Shown here in pieces: positions 14,219 through 21,633 of a stretch of 24,313 nucleotides of DNA. This DNA comes from DATFQE01 sp035264445 (GTDB taxonomy: Bacteria; Actinomycetota; Thermoleophilia; Gaiellales; Gaiellaceae). Each line of letters begins with the position of its first letter. Within the stretch, counting starts at the first letter, position 1. The stretch is from the NCBI GenBank assembly GCA_035264445.1, contig DATFQE010000226.1:1-24313 (forward strand). The letters run 5' to 3'. Under the pieces are notes generated by a model that saw only the letters and a program-made list of their open reading frames with translations, ran no database searches and was not told the DNA's origin. A program made the translations under genes and the position numbers.

Positions 14219-14225
14219 CGAGCGC

Positions 14226-14831
14226 GTGAGCGACACGGCACACGACGAGGCTCGGCGGCTTGCCGAAGGCGCGCGCGACCGCGTGCGTTTCGAGGAGGAA
14301 GCGCTGGACTTGGCAGATCAGGTGTATTCGGTGGCCCGCCACCTGTCGGGGTCGAAGGAGGAGGCCGAGGACCTCGTCCAGGACACGTACGCGCGTGCGT
14401 TTCGGAGCTGGCGCTCGTTCACGCCCGGCACCAACCTGCGTGCCTGGCTGATGCGCATCCTGACCAACCTCAACATCGACCGCGGCCGCCGCAAGCAGCG
14501 CTCGCCCGACACGCAGCCGCTCGAGGAAGGCGACTACTACCTCTACAACCGGCTCTCCGACGCCCTGCCGGAAACCAACCCCCAGGAGGACCAGGTCCTC
14601 CGACGGCTCTCTCAGAATGACGCGGTAGATGCGCTGTCGGCCGTGCCGCACGATTTCCGGGACGTCGTCGTCCTCGTCGACATCGGCGACTTCTCCTACC
14701 AGGACGCGGCGCAGATTCTCGACATCCCGATCGGAACCGTGATGTCCCGGCTGCACCGCGGACGGCGTATCCTGAAGAAGGAACTTGCGGACACCGTGGT
14801 GGGGGACGGCCAATCAGGGGGCGGCGAATGA
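14226..14831 (+). CDS. ECF RNA polymerase sigma factor, SigR/SigH-like (ECF12 type)
   Basis: 201 aa. Region 2 (about 25-90) contains EEAEDLVQDTYARAFRSWRSF and NLRAWLMRILTNLNIDRGRRKQR, very close to SigR/SigH of Streptomyces and Mycobacterium. Region 4 (about 135-190) contains VPHDFRDVVVLVDIGDFSYQDAAQIL and IPIGTVMSRLHRGRR. SigR-type factors direct the thiol-oxidative and heat stress response. The gene overlaps the start of a small zinc anti-sigma gene by 4 nt (ATGA), the standard sigR-rsrA arrangement, and carries a matching promoter upstream. GTG at 14226 is the only suitable start before the conserved region. I am confident of the subgroup; the exact gene name needs phylogeny. Confidence 0.93.
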   Translation: MSDTAHDEARRLAEGARDRVRFEEEALDLADQVYSVARHLSGSKEEAEDLVQDTYARAFRSWRSFTPGTNLRAWLMRILTNLNIDRGRRKQRSPDTQPLEEGDYYLYNRLSDALPETNPQEDQVLRRLSQNDAVDALSAVPHDFRDVVVLVDIGDFSYQDAAQILDIPIGTVMSRLHRGRRILKKELADTVVGDGQSGGGE

Positions 14832-15067
14832 TCCTTCAGGTCGATGACCCATGCGACAAGTGCGAGCAGATGCTCCAGCCGTTCCTCGACCGGGTTCTGA
14901 CCGACGAGGAGCGGCAGGCGGCCGAGCTTCACCTCCAGTCCTGCTCGTACTGCCGCGCGCGCTACCGGTTCGAGGAGAAGCTGCGGATGTTCGTCCGCCA
15001 GGCGTCCGTCGAGACGATGGACCCGCAGCTCAAGCTCAAGCTCGCGGCGCTGCGCACACCCCTCTAG
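14828..15067 (+). CDS. Zinc-binding anti-sigma factor, RsrA-like
   Basis: 79 aa. The zinc anti-sigma motif H35-x3-C39-x2-C42 (HLQSCSYC) is present, plus an N-terminal C9-x2-C12 (DPCDKC). In RsrA of Streptomyces an N-terminal cysteine and the HxxxCxxC motif hold zinc, and disulfide formation releases SigR; the same redox switch is likely here. The helical tail (YRFEEKLRMFVRQAS) would wrap the sigma factor. No membrane segment, so it is a soluble sensor. ATG overlaps the sigma stop. The stop interlocks with that of the convergent gene in a CTAG. Confidence 0.92.
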   Translation: MILQVDDPCDKCEQMLQPFLDRVLTDEERQAAELHLQSCSYCRARYRFEEKLRMFVRQASVETMDPQLKLKLAALRTPL

Positions 15068-15765
15068 TCCAGGCCTGAGCTGACCGCCCGCTCCGGGCCG
15101 ACCACGACCACGAGGCGGCGTGGGTTCTTGCCGCCCGGTAGGGGCTTCACCGTCACGCCGAGCTGGTCGGCGAGCCGCTCGGCGATCGCGGCCCCGCCGG
15201 GCTCGAAGTAGACCGCCGTCTCGGGGTAGTCGAAGCGGTCGGCGCGGCGCACGCTGCGCACCGTGTACGCGAGCGCGGTGACGCGGTCGGCGACGCGCCG
15301 CGTGTAGCCGATGTTGCCGCTGCCGTTGAGGACGTCGACGGCGACCTTCCACGGCGGCGGGAGGTTCGGCTGCGCGGCGCGTTCCGTCTCCGAGTGCTCG
15401 GACGCCTCGCCGGGCATCACGGTGAACGCGGCGCCGATCGCGACGACCACGGCAAGCACGGCGGCCAGCGTCGCGATGCGACGAACCGGGTTGCGATCGA
15501 GCGGGCGCGGTGGAACGGGAAGCCCGGCGAGCTCGCGCGCCTCGCGCCGCTCGATCGCCAGCGAGGTCGAGTAGAGGAGCAGCGCCAGGGTCGCGCTCTC
15601 GCTGGAGGGGAACCGGTAGAGGCGCCCGGTCTCGAGCCACGTGACCTCCTCGGGCGTGAGCTTCGCCTGCTTGGCGGCGTCCTCGAGCGTCAGCCGGCGG
15701 CGCAGGCGGGCGGCCGCGAGCGGCGAGCGGTCGGACGTCGGCTCGAGCGGCGAGACGAATGCCAT
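15064..15765 (-). CDS. RodZ-like HTH, single-span membrane protein with LytR C-terminal domain
   Basis: 233 aa. Order: helix-turn-helix of the RodZ/HTH_25 type (about 17-55, AARLRRRLTLEDAAKQAKLTPEEVTWLE), a basic linker, one membrane helix (about 97-117), then an extracytoplasmic LytR_C-like domain (about 138-225, WKVAVDVLNGSGNIGYTRRVADRV). LytR_C domains accompany cell-wall glycopolymer ligases but also occur alone. The role here is unknown and could be envelope organisation. ATG at 15765 is 7 nt after the nucleotidyltransferase stop, so it is the last gene of the molybdenum-hydroxylase unit. It may be a passenger there. Confidence 0.82.
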   Translation of the reverse strand: MAFVSPLEPTSDRSPLAAARLRRRLTLEDAAKQAKLTPEEVTWLETGRLYRFPSSESATLALLLYSTSLAIERREARELAGLPVPPRPLDRNPVRRIATLAAVLAVVVAIGAAFTVMPGEASEHSETERAAQPNLPPPWKVAVDVLNGSGNIGYTRRVADRVTALAYTVRSVRRADRFDYPETAVYFEPGGAAIAERLADQLGVTVKPLPGGKNPRRLVVVVGPERAVSSGLD

Positions 15766-15772
15766 GTGGTCT

Positions 15773-16297
15773 TCACGGTTCTTCGGGCGCCCGGCGGTAC
15801 CTCCCCAGGTCCTCAGGGGTATCGATGTCGCCTGGAGTGCCGAGATCGTCGCACGGGACGAGCAGCGGCGCGAGCGCCCGGGCGCCCGCGTCGGGGACGC
15901 GATCCCACGCGGCGCGCGCGAGCAGGACCGGGTGGCCCCGCTCGCCGCCGTAGCTCGCGGCGACGACCTCGGTGCCGAACTCGCGCCACGCCTCGACGAC
16001 GCGGTCGATCGCCGCCGGCGAGAGCATGGGGCCGTCGGCGAGGACCACGACGGCCGCCTCGGTCTCGTCGGCGAGCGCGGCGAGCCCGCACCGGAGCGAC
16101 GCGCCTGGTCCACGCTCCCAGTCGAGGCAACGCACGGCGCGCGCGTCGGTCTCGAGCTCGTGTGCTCCAAGGACGACGAGCACCTCGTCCGCGGCGCTCG
16201 CGCGCACGCGTTCGAGGACAGTCGGCAGCAACAGGGCCTGCTTCGGCGACCCGAACCGGGACGAGGCGCCGGCGGCCAGAACGACGGCGGCGATCAC
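15773..16297 (-). CDS. MobA/MocA-like nucleotidyltransferase
   Basis: 174 aa. The N-terminal nucleotide-binding signature LAAGASSRFGSPKQ is followed by a metal-binding strand (VVVLADGPML, where family members usually have GDxP) and the C-terminal GDIDTPEDL. MocA and MobA add CMP or GMP to molybdopterin; its place beside a molybdenum hydroxylase favours MocA-like cytidylylation of the cofactor, but other small NTP-transferases are possible. It is slightly shorter than the usual 190-200 aa. The GTG at 16297 directly precedes the first strand; an ATG two bases upstream is out of frame. Confidence 0.85.
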   Translation of the reverse strand: MIAAVVLAAGASSRFGSPKQALLLPTVLERVRASAADEVLVVLGAHELETDARAVRCLDWERGPGASLRCGLAALADETEAAVVVLADGPMLSPAAIDRVVEAWREFGTEVVAASYGGERGHPVLLARAAWDRVPDAGARALAPLLVPCDDLGTPGDIDTPEDLGRYRRAPEEP

Positions 16298-16306
16298 ATC
16301 GCTGGG

Positions 16307-16972
16307 CTAGGCGTCCGCGAGGCGCATCTTCGAGATCACGACGACCTCGGTCGGCTCCTCGGTCGCTGCGTCGCCCAGCCCGCCGATCTTCTCCACCACG
16401 TCGAGCCCTTTGGTGACCTTGCCGATCACCGCGTACTCGGGAGGCAGGCCGGCGTCGGCGCCGGTGACGACGAAGAACTGGCTGCCCGAGGCGCCGGGCG
16501 CCTCCGTCGGCGTCTTCGCCATGGCGACGACGCCCTTCGTGTACTTCGTCGTCTCGGCCGGCGTGTCGACAGTCGAGTAGCCCGGGCCGCCCGTGCCGGT
16601 CGCGGTCGGATCTCCGCCCTGGATCACGAACCCGGGGATGATCCGGTGGAACGTCGTGTCGTCGTAGTAACCCGCCTCGGCCAGGCCGGCGACCGACGCC
16701 ACGGTCTTCGGCGAGGCCTTCTCGTCCAGCTCGATCGTGAAGGTGCCGCAGTTCGTCTCCACGACGAGCTCCGGCTTCTTGCCGGGCGGCAGAGCGGTCT
16801 CCTTGTTCGCACCGCCCTCTTGGCGCGGCTCGGGCGGGTCTACCTGCTGACAGCCACCGGCCGTCGCGGCGCCCGTGGTCGCGTTGCCCGACGCGCTGTC
16901 GGACTCGTCGTCACCGCCACCGCATCCGGCCAGTGCGAGCACGGCGAGCGCGACGACGATCCACCGCGTCAA
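16307..16972 (-). CDS. Lipoprotein peptidyl-prolyl cis-trans isomerase, cyclophilin type
   Basis: 221 aa. A lipoprotein signal (WIVVALAVLALAGC, lipidated C17) is followed by a low-complexity Gly/Ser/Asp/Thr linker to about residue 60 and a cyclophilin domain: TFHRIIPGFVIQGGDP, GSQFFVVTGA and YAVIGKVTKGLDVV. It probably folds secreted proteins at the outer face of the membrane. The TTG at 16972 overlaps the TGA of the FAD-subunit gene (TTGA) with GAGG about 7 nt upstream; no better start exists before the signal peptide. A link to the hydroxylase subunits, which lack signal peptides, is not obvious, so it may be an operon passenger. Confidence 0.9.
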   Translation of the reverse strand: MTRWIVVALAVLALAGCGGGDDESDSASGNATTGAATAGGCQQVDPPEPRQEGGANKETALPPGKKPELVVETNCGTFTIELDEKASPKTVASVAGLAEAGYYDDTTFHRIIPGFVIQGGDPTATGTGGPGYSTVDTPAETTKYTKGVVAMAKTPTEAPGASGSQFFVVTGADAGLPPEYAVIGKVTKGLDVVEKIGGLGDAATEEPTEVVVISKMRLADA

Positions 16973-17805
16973 CCGCCGACCTCGGCCACGGCGCGGTCGA
17001 CGAGCGCGCGCGCAATCTCGAGCTTGTATGCGGTCCCGGGAAGCGGCGTTGCCTCGTCGAGCGAGCCGAGCTTCCACGGAATCGGCGCCACGCCGGAAAG
17101 CGCGATCCGCGTCTCCCCGTCCGCGCGCGCGGCCGCGACGCCCACGAGCGGGAACGAGAACGCCTTGCGGTCCATGGCCTTGAGGTACGTACTCGCTTCG
17201 GGCGCCGGCACGTCGAGCTCCAGGATCAGCTCGCCGGGCGCGAGCGTCACCGTTGTGCGGTCGTCGTCGGTCGGAAGCCGGTAGAGCTCCTCGACCGCCA
17301 GCTCGCGCTCGCTGGTCCGCAGCCGCGCGCCGAGCGCCACGAGCGCTGCCGCCGGATCGGAGGGGTGCGCGGACGCACAGCGCTCGTTGCCGAAGACCGC
17401 ATGCTCGCGGTGCGCCCCGGCCTTTGCGAGACAGCGCTCGCCGCCGTGCAGCCAGCACGGGAACTTCAGCCGCCAGTACCAGCACCGCGTCGCCTGGAGC
17501 AGGTTGCCGCCGATCGTCCCCATGGAGCGAACCTGCGGCGAGGCGGCAAGCCGGCAGGCCTCGCGGAGCGCCTTCGGGATCTGCGGGTCGACCTCGAGCT
17601 CCGCCAGGGTCGTTCCCGCGCCGATGCGCGTGCCCTCGATGCCACGCGGTACGACCTGTCGCAGCTCGACGAGCGTCTCCGCCTCCACGAGGTGGTCGCG
17701 CATCAGCGGCACGAGCTCTGTGCCGCCGGCGAGCGCGCGCACTGCGCCGCCGTCCCCGAGCGCCGCCGTCGCCTCCTCGAGCGAGCTAGGCCGTAGGAGC
17801 TGCAA
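16969..17805 (-). CDS. Molybdenum hydroxylase FAD-binding subunit with probable [4Fe-4S] insertion
   Basis: 278 aa. The FAD-PCMH domain carries AGGTELVP at 26-33 and TIGGNLLQ at 97-104, both flavin contacts; the C-terminal CO-dehydrogenase flavoprotein domain follows (about 175-275). Between them C108, C117, C125 and C143 (RCWYW, PCWLH, RCLAK, RCASAHPSD) match the layout of the extra [4Fe-4S] cluster known in PaoB of E. coli and related proteins. Electrons would pass from the molybdenum centre via 2Fe-2S to this subunit. The TTG at 17805 overlaps the large-subunit gene by 20 nt and is the only start ahead of the conserved LLRPSSLEEA. Overlaps show tight coupling with neighbours on both sides. 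Confidence 0.9.
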   Translation of the reverse strand: MQLLRPSSLEEATAALGDGGAVRALAGGTELVPLMRDHLVEAETLVELRQVVPRGIEGTRIGAGTTLAELEVDPQIPKALREACRLAASPQVRSMGTIGGNLLQATRCWYWRLKFPCWLHGGERCLAKAGAHREHAVFGNERCASAHPSDPAAALVALGARLRTSERELAVEELYRLPTDDDRTTVTLAPGELILELDVPAPEASTYLKAMDRKAFSFPLVGVAAARADGETRIALSGVAPIPWKLGSLDEATPLPGTAYKLEIARALVDRAVAEVGG

Positions 17806-20047
17806 CCTCGTCCCGGCTGCGTTCGCGCGCCTCGCGGAGCGCGCGAAGCATCTCCTCGCGCGTGATCGGCAACGAGTGGACGTCCGCTCCGGTCGCGTCC
17901 CGGATCGCGTTCGCGATCGCGGCCGCGGTCGGGATGATCGGCGGCTCGCCGAGGCCCTTCGAGCCCAGGTTCGTCAGATGCTCGTCGGGAACGTCGATGA
18001 ACTCCGCGACGATGTCGGGTACGTCCGCGATCGTCGGCACCTTGTACGCGTCGAGCGTCCGGGTGAGCGGGATGCCGGTCGCCGGGTCGTCGATCCGCTG
18101 CTCGGTGAGTGCATAACCGACGGCCTGGATGATCCCGCCCTCCATCTGACTGCGCGCGCCGAGCGGGTTGATGATCCGGCCGACGTCGTGAATCGCCGCG
18201 ACGCGCTCGACCCGGACCTCGCCCGTCTCGACGTCCACGGCCACCTCCGCCACCTGGACGCCGAAGGTGAGGACCCGCATGCCGGTCGGATTCGGCCCTC
18301 GGGCGCCCTTCCCGAGGATCTGGCCGTCCTCGAGCAGGCAGGTCACCTCCTCGAGCGGCCAGGAGCCGCCGTTTGCGGAGACGACCTTGCCGTTCTTGAT
18401 CGACAGGACGCGCTGCTCGAGGTCGTAGCGCTGCGCCGCGATCTCCAGGATCTGCCGCGCGGCGTCGGCCGCCGCGGAGCGGACGGCCGGTCCCATGCTC
18501 GGCGTCGTCGAGGAGCCTGCCGAGATCGACGCGTAGGGGCCGCGGGCCGAGTCGCCGAGCTCCACGCGGACGCGCTCCAGCGGGACTCCGAGCTCCTCGG
18601 CGGCGATCTGCGCCATCGCGGTGCGGGTGCCGGTGCCGATGTCCTGCATCGCGGTCACGACCGTCACTCGGCCGTCGGCGCCGACGCGAACCCAGGCATA
18701 CGAGGGCGGCCCGCCGCCGCCGTACCAGATCTGGCTGGCGAGGCCGACGCCGCGTTTCCATGGGCCTTCGGTGCGCGCGCGGACTTCGTGACGGCGCTCC
18801 CAGTGGGTCTCGGCCCGGCGGTAGCAGTCGAGCAGGTTCTTCGACGAGAACGGGCGATCGTCGAGGAGGTCCGAGTCGGCGTGGTTCTTCCGCCGCAGCT
18901 CCAGCGGGTCGAGCTCCAGCTTCGCGGCCAGCTCGTCCAGCAGGCATTCGAGGCCGAAGGTGCCCTCGACGAAGCCGGGCGCGCGGAAGGCGGCGTTCGG
19001 CGGAACGTTGAGCTTCGTGCCGTACTCCGTCGTGCGTACGTTCGGGCACGCGTAGAGCATCTGCATCGGGCCCGAGGTGCTGGCCGAGAAGCCGCGGAAG
19101 CCGACGGCGTTCACGAACTCGCCGCCGAGCGCCGTGAGCGTGCCGTCGGCGCGTGCGCCCGCAACCAGCCGCTGAATGGTCGCGTTGCGGTTGCCGGCGT
19201 CGAGGTTCTCCTCGCGACGGTCGTTGAAGCAGCGAACCGCTCGGCCCGTCCGCTTGGCGAGCTCTGCGGCGACGTAGGTGTGCTCGCGTGGGCCGTTCTT
19301 GGAGCCGAAGCCGCCGCCCATGAACTCGCACACGACGCGCACCCGGTCCTCCGGTAGGCCAAGCGCCTGGGCGACGTCCGAGCGCACACCCCAGATGAAC
19401 TGCGTGGAGATGTAGACCTCGAGCGTGTCGCCGACCCAGCGGCAGACCGCGCCGTGCGGCTCCATGCAGTTGTGGAGCGCGACCTGCGTGCGGTACTCGG
19501 CCTCGACGACCACGTCGGCCTCGGCCAGCGCGCGATCGAGATCGCCGCGCTCGTAGCGGCGCGGGTCGCCGAGAAACGCCTCCTGCTCGACGGCCTCGTC
19601 GGGATCGACGAGCGGCTCCTCGAGCTCCCATTCAACCGAGATCGACTCGACGGCGGCCCGGGCCAGCGCGTCCGTGTCCGCGGCGACCGCGGCGACCGGA
19701 GCCCCGACGTAACCGGGCTCGTCGGTCAGCGCATCGACGTCGCCCGGCCCGAGAACGGCTCGCACGCCCGACGCGTCGAGGGCGGGAGCGAGGTCGAGGG
19801 ATCGAACGCGCGCCCGCGAGTAGGGGCTGCGCAGGACGGCCGCGTGAAGCATGCCGGGAAACGTCAGATCCGCCGTGTACATCGCTTCGCCGCCCGCGCG
19901 CTCCGCGCCGTCCATGCGTGTCGCCTCGCGACCCACGGTGACGAGCGGGCCCCCAGGCCACTGCTCGAGCGCGTCCTCCTCGACGACGACCCACGTCTCG
20001 GAGTAGTTGCCCTCGACTTCCTTCTCGGTCTTGATCAGCCTTGCCAA
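17786..20047 (-). CDS. Molybdenum hydroxylase large subunit (xanthine dehydrogenase/aldehyde oxidase type)
   Basis: 753 aa. Molybdopterin-binding subunit: an a/b hammerhead part (about 45-145), GGGFGSK at 244-250, the substrate-channel AAFRAPG at 352-358, GTGTRTAMAQIAAEELG near 471-487, and the catalytic base E701 in SKGLGEPP. The AYRCSFR loop of true aerobic CO dehydrogenase is absent, so CoxL is excluded; XDH/aldehyde oxidase or an aromatic hydroxylase is likely. The substrate cannot be told from sequence. The TTG at 20047 has GAGGAGG 10 nt upstream and overlaps the iron-sulfur subunit gene by 13 nt; longer readings run through that gene. No XdhC/PaoD-type cofactor chaperone gene is in the window. 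Confidence 0.92.
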   Translation of the reverse strand: MARLIKTEKEVEGNYSETWVVVEEDALEQWPGGPLVTVGREATRMDGAERAGGEAMYTADLTFPGMLHAAVLRSPYSRARVRSLDLAPALDASGVRAVLGPGDVDALTDEPGYVGAPVAAVAADTDALARAAVESISVEWELEEPLVDPDEAVEQEAFLGDPRRYERGDLDRALAEADVVVEAEYRTQVALHNCMEPHGAVCRWVGDTLEVYISTQFIWGVRSDVAQALGLPEDRVRVVCEFMGGGFGSKNGPREHTYVAAELAKRTGRAVRCFNDRREENLDAGNRNATIQRLVAGARADGTLTALGGEFVNAVGFRGFSASTSGPMQMLYACPNVRTTEYGTKLNVPPNAAFRAPGFVEGTFGLECLLDELAAKLELDPLELRRKNHADSDLLDDRPFSSKNLLDCYRRAETHWERRHEVRARTEGPWKRGVGLASQIWYGGGGPPSYAWVRVGADGRVTVVTAMQDIGTGTRTAMAQIAAEELGVPLERVRVELGDSARGPYASISAGSSTTPSMGPAVRSAAADAARQILEIAAQRYDLEQRVLSIKNGKVVSANGGSWPLEEVTCLLEDGQILGKGARGPNPTGMRVLTFGVQVAEVAVDVETGEVRVERVAAIHDVGRIINPLGARSQMEGGIIQAVGYALTEQRIDDPATGIPLTRTLDAYKVPTIADVPDIVAEFIDVPDEHLTNLGSKGLGEPPIIPTAAAIANAIRDATGADVHSLPITREEMLRALREARERSRDEVAAPTA

Positions 20048-20478
20048 GCCAGAATCGCCTCCTCGATGTTCGGGTACGCCGCGCAGCGACAGAGATTCCC
20101 GGCCATCGCGTGCCGAATCTCCTCGCGCGTCGGTTCGGGAACCGCTTCCACCAGGGCCGACGCCGAGACGACCTGGCCCGGCGTGCAGAAGCCGCACTGG
20201 AGCGCGTCCGCCTTCACGAACGCCTCGAGCAGCGGGTGGTCGCGCAGCCCCTCGATCGTCGTCACCTCGCGCCCCTCGACGGTGTGGACGAGCGTGATGC
20301 ACGAGAGCATCGGCACGCCGTCGATCCGGACGGTGCAAGCGCCGCAGTGGCCCTCGCCGCACGCGACTTTCGTCCCGGTCAGGCCGAGGTCCTCGCGGAG
20401 CGTCTCGGCCAGCGTGCGTCCGACCGCCGCGTCGACCTCGTAGGCCTGCCCGTTAATTTGGAGAACCAGTTCTAACAC
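20035..20478 (-). CDS. Molybdenum hydroxylase 2Fe-2S subunit
   Basis: 147 aa. Two [2Fe-2S] domains: the plant-ferredoxin type with C40-x4-C45-x2-C48 and C60 (ACGEGHCGACT), and the four-helix type with C95-x2-C98 and C130-x-C132 (CGFCTPG, NLCRCAAYP). It passes electrons from the molybdenum centre to the FAD subunit. Length is normal and no signal peptide is seen, so the enzyme is cytoplasmic. The GTG at 20478 overlaps the stop of the amidohydrolase gene by 7 nt. GTG is the only start before LELVLQINGQ. Confidence 0.95.
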   Translation of the reverse strand: MLELVLQINGQAYEVDAAVGRTLAETLREDLGLTGTKVACGEGHCGACTVRIDGVPMLSCITLVHTVEGREVTTIEGLRDHPLLEAFVKADALQCGFCTPGQVVSASALVEAVPEPTREEIRHAMAGNLCRCAAYPNIEEAILAWQG

Positions 20479-21629
20479 TGGGCATCGGCGGTGACAGCGT
20501 AGATGTCCGCCAGATGGATGAGCCGGAAGGTCGCGCGGCTGACGCGCACGCGGTCGGCCTCGTCCTCTACCTCGGGCAGCCCACGCCAGAGCTGGCGCGC
20601 GGTCGAGATCAACTCGCGGATCTGCTCGAGCTCCTCGGGCCGGCCGTTGCGCTCGTCGCAGGCGTTCAGGGCGAGCCCGAGCACTCCGATCGTGTCGGGC
20701 TGGCGGGTCCAGAGGAGCGGAGTGGCCATCGAGAGGTACTGATGGATGCGCGCGAAGGCCACCGGCTGCGTGAAGGTCTCGCCGCCCCGCGGCTCGGTCG
20801 GCTCGAGGAGCTCGAGGCCGTCGGCGATCCGGTTCGCGTTGCCGGCGAGCATGTTCCGCAGGTCGGCGTCGCTAAAGCCCGCATGGATCGCCGTCCGCAG
20901 CGCGATCAGCAGCGAGCTCGGCTGGCGGCCGTACGGATAGTCCGAGGCGTACAGCACCTGCTCGGGCGGGACCTGGTGGAAGAAGTCGAGCAGGTCGATC
21001 GGGCTCCACACCGACGTGTCGAAGAAGACGCCCGCCTTGCCGGAGAAGTGGCCGGCGAGCGAGGCGAGGTCGGCGATGCCGGCATGGGCGATGATCAGCT
21101 GCGCCTCGGGGTGGGCGTCGACGAGCCGGTGCAGGTGATCGGCGATCGGAGGCAGCCCGCGCCCGCCGTGGATCAGGATCGGGACGCGGCGCTCGGCCGC
21201 GAGCGCGAAGACGGGTGCGAGCCGCTCGTCGTTGAGGAGGAAGCGCTGCGCACGCGGGTGCAGCTTGATCCCGCGCGCTCCGAGGTCGAGACAGCGGGTC
21301 GCCTCCTCGATCGGGCTCTCGGCCAGGTCGAGGCGGGTGAACGGGATGAAGCGGCCCTCGGAGCGGCGTGCGTATGCGAGCGTCCTGTCGTTGGCCGCGC
21401 GGAACGCCGGGTGGCGGTCCCTCTCGTCCATGCAGAACATGAAGCAACGCGAGGCGCCGTAGGAATCGAGCTCCTTCTCGAGCTCCTCGTAGATGCCCCG
21501 GAAGCCGTCGATGTCGTGCCCGAGGTGGACATGGGCGTCGAAGACGTCGGCGCCCTCCGGCAGCGTCGCCCGCAGCTCGCGGTCGTAGTCCGAAATCAGG
21601 CGTTGGGCGCGCTCGAAGTGCTCGTCCAC
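20472..21629 (-). CDS. Amidohydrolase-2 family metal-dependent hydrolase
   Basis: 385 aa. TIM-barrel hydrolase signatures: DAHVHLG with H33 and H35, RGIKLHPRA, an ILIHGG histidine, IIAHAG, and the late aspartate in YASDYPYG. A C-terminal helical extension of about 100 residues (from LLEPTEP) is longer than in minimal members. The family includes decarboxylases, lactonases and amide hydrolases; the substrate is unknown. As first gene of the hydroxylase unit, overlapping the 2Fe-2S subunit, it may act before or after the hydroxylation of a (hetero)cyclic compound. The GTG at 21629 has TAGGAT 6 nt upstream, in a divergent 45-nt promoter region. Confidence 0.88.
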   Translation of the reverse strand: MDEHFERAQRLISDYDRELRATLPEGADVFDAHVHLGHDIDGFRGIYEELEKELDSYGASRCFMFCMDERDRHPAFRAANDRTLAYARRSEGRFIPFTRLDLAESPIEEATRCLDLGARGIKLHPRAQRFLLNDERLAPVFALAAERRVPILIHGGRGLPPIADHLHRLVDAHPEAQLIIAHAGIADLASLAGHFSGKAGVFFDTSVWSPIDLLDFFHQVPPEQVLYASDYPYGRQPSSLLIALRTAIHAGFSDADLRNMLAGNANRIADGLELLEPTEPRGGETFTQPVAFARIHQYLSMATPLLWTRQPDTIGVLGLALNACDERNGRPEELEQIRELISTARQLWRGLPEVEDEADRVRVSRATFRLIHLADIYAVTADAQC

Positions 21630-21633
21630 GACC

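Noticed and set aside
17387..19357. Long plus-strand open frame (656 codons) opposite the molybdenum hydroxylase genes
   Set aside because: Antisense shadow; the minus-strand genes carry all cofactor motifs and overlap each other properly.
17786..20047. Calling the large subunit CoxL of aerobic CO dehydrogenase
   Set aside because: The AYRCSFR active-site loop is missing; the motifs seen (AAFRAPG, GLGEPP) fit the xanthine dehydrogenase/aldehyde oxidase group.
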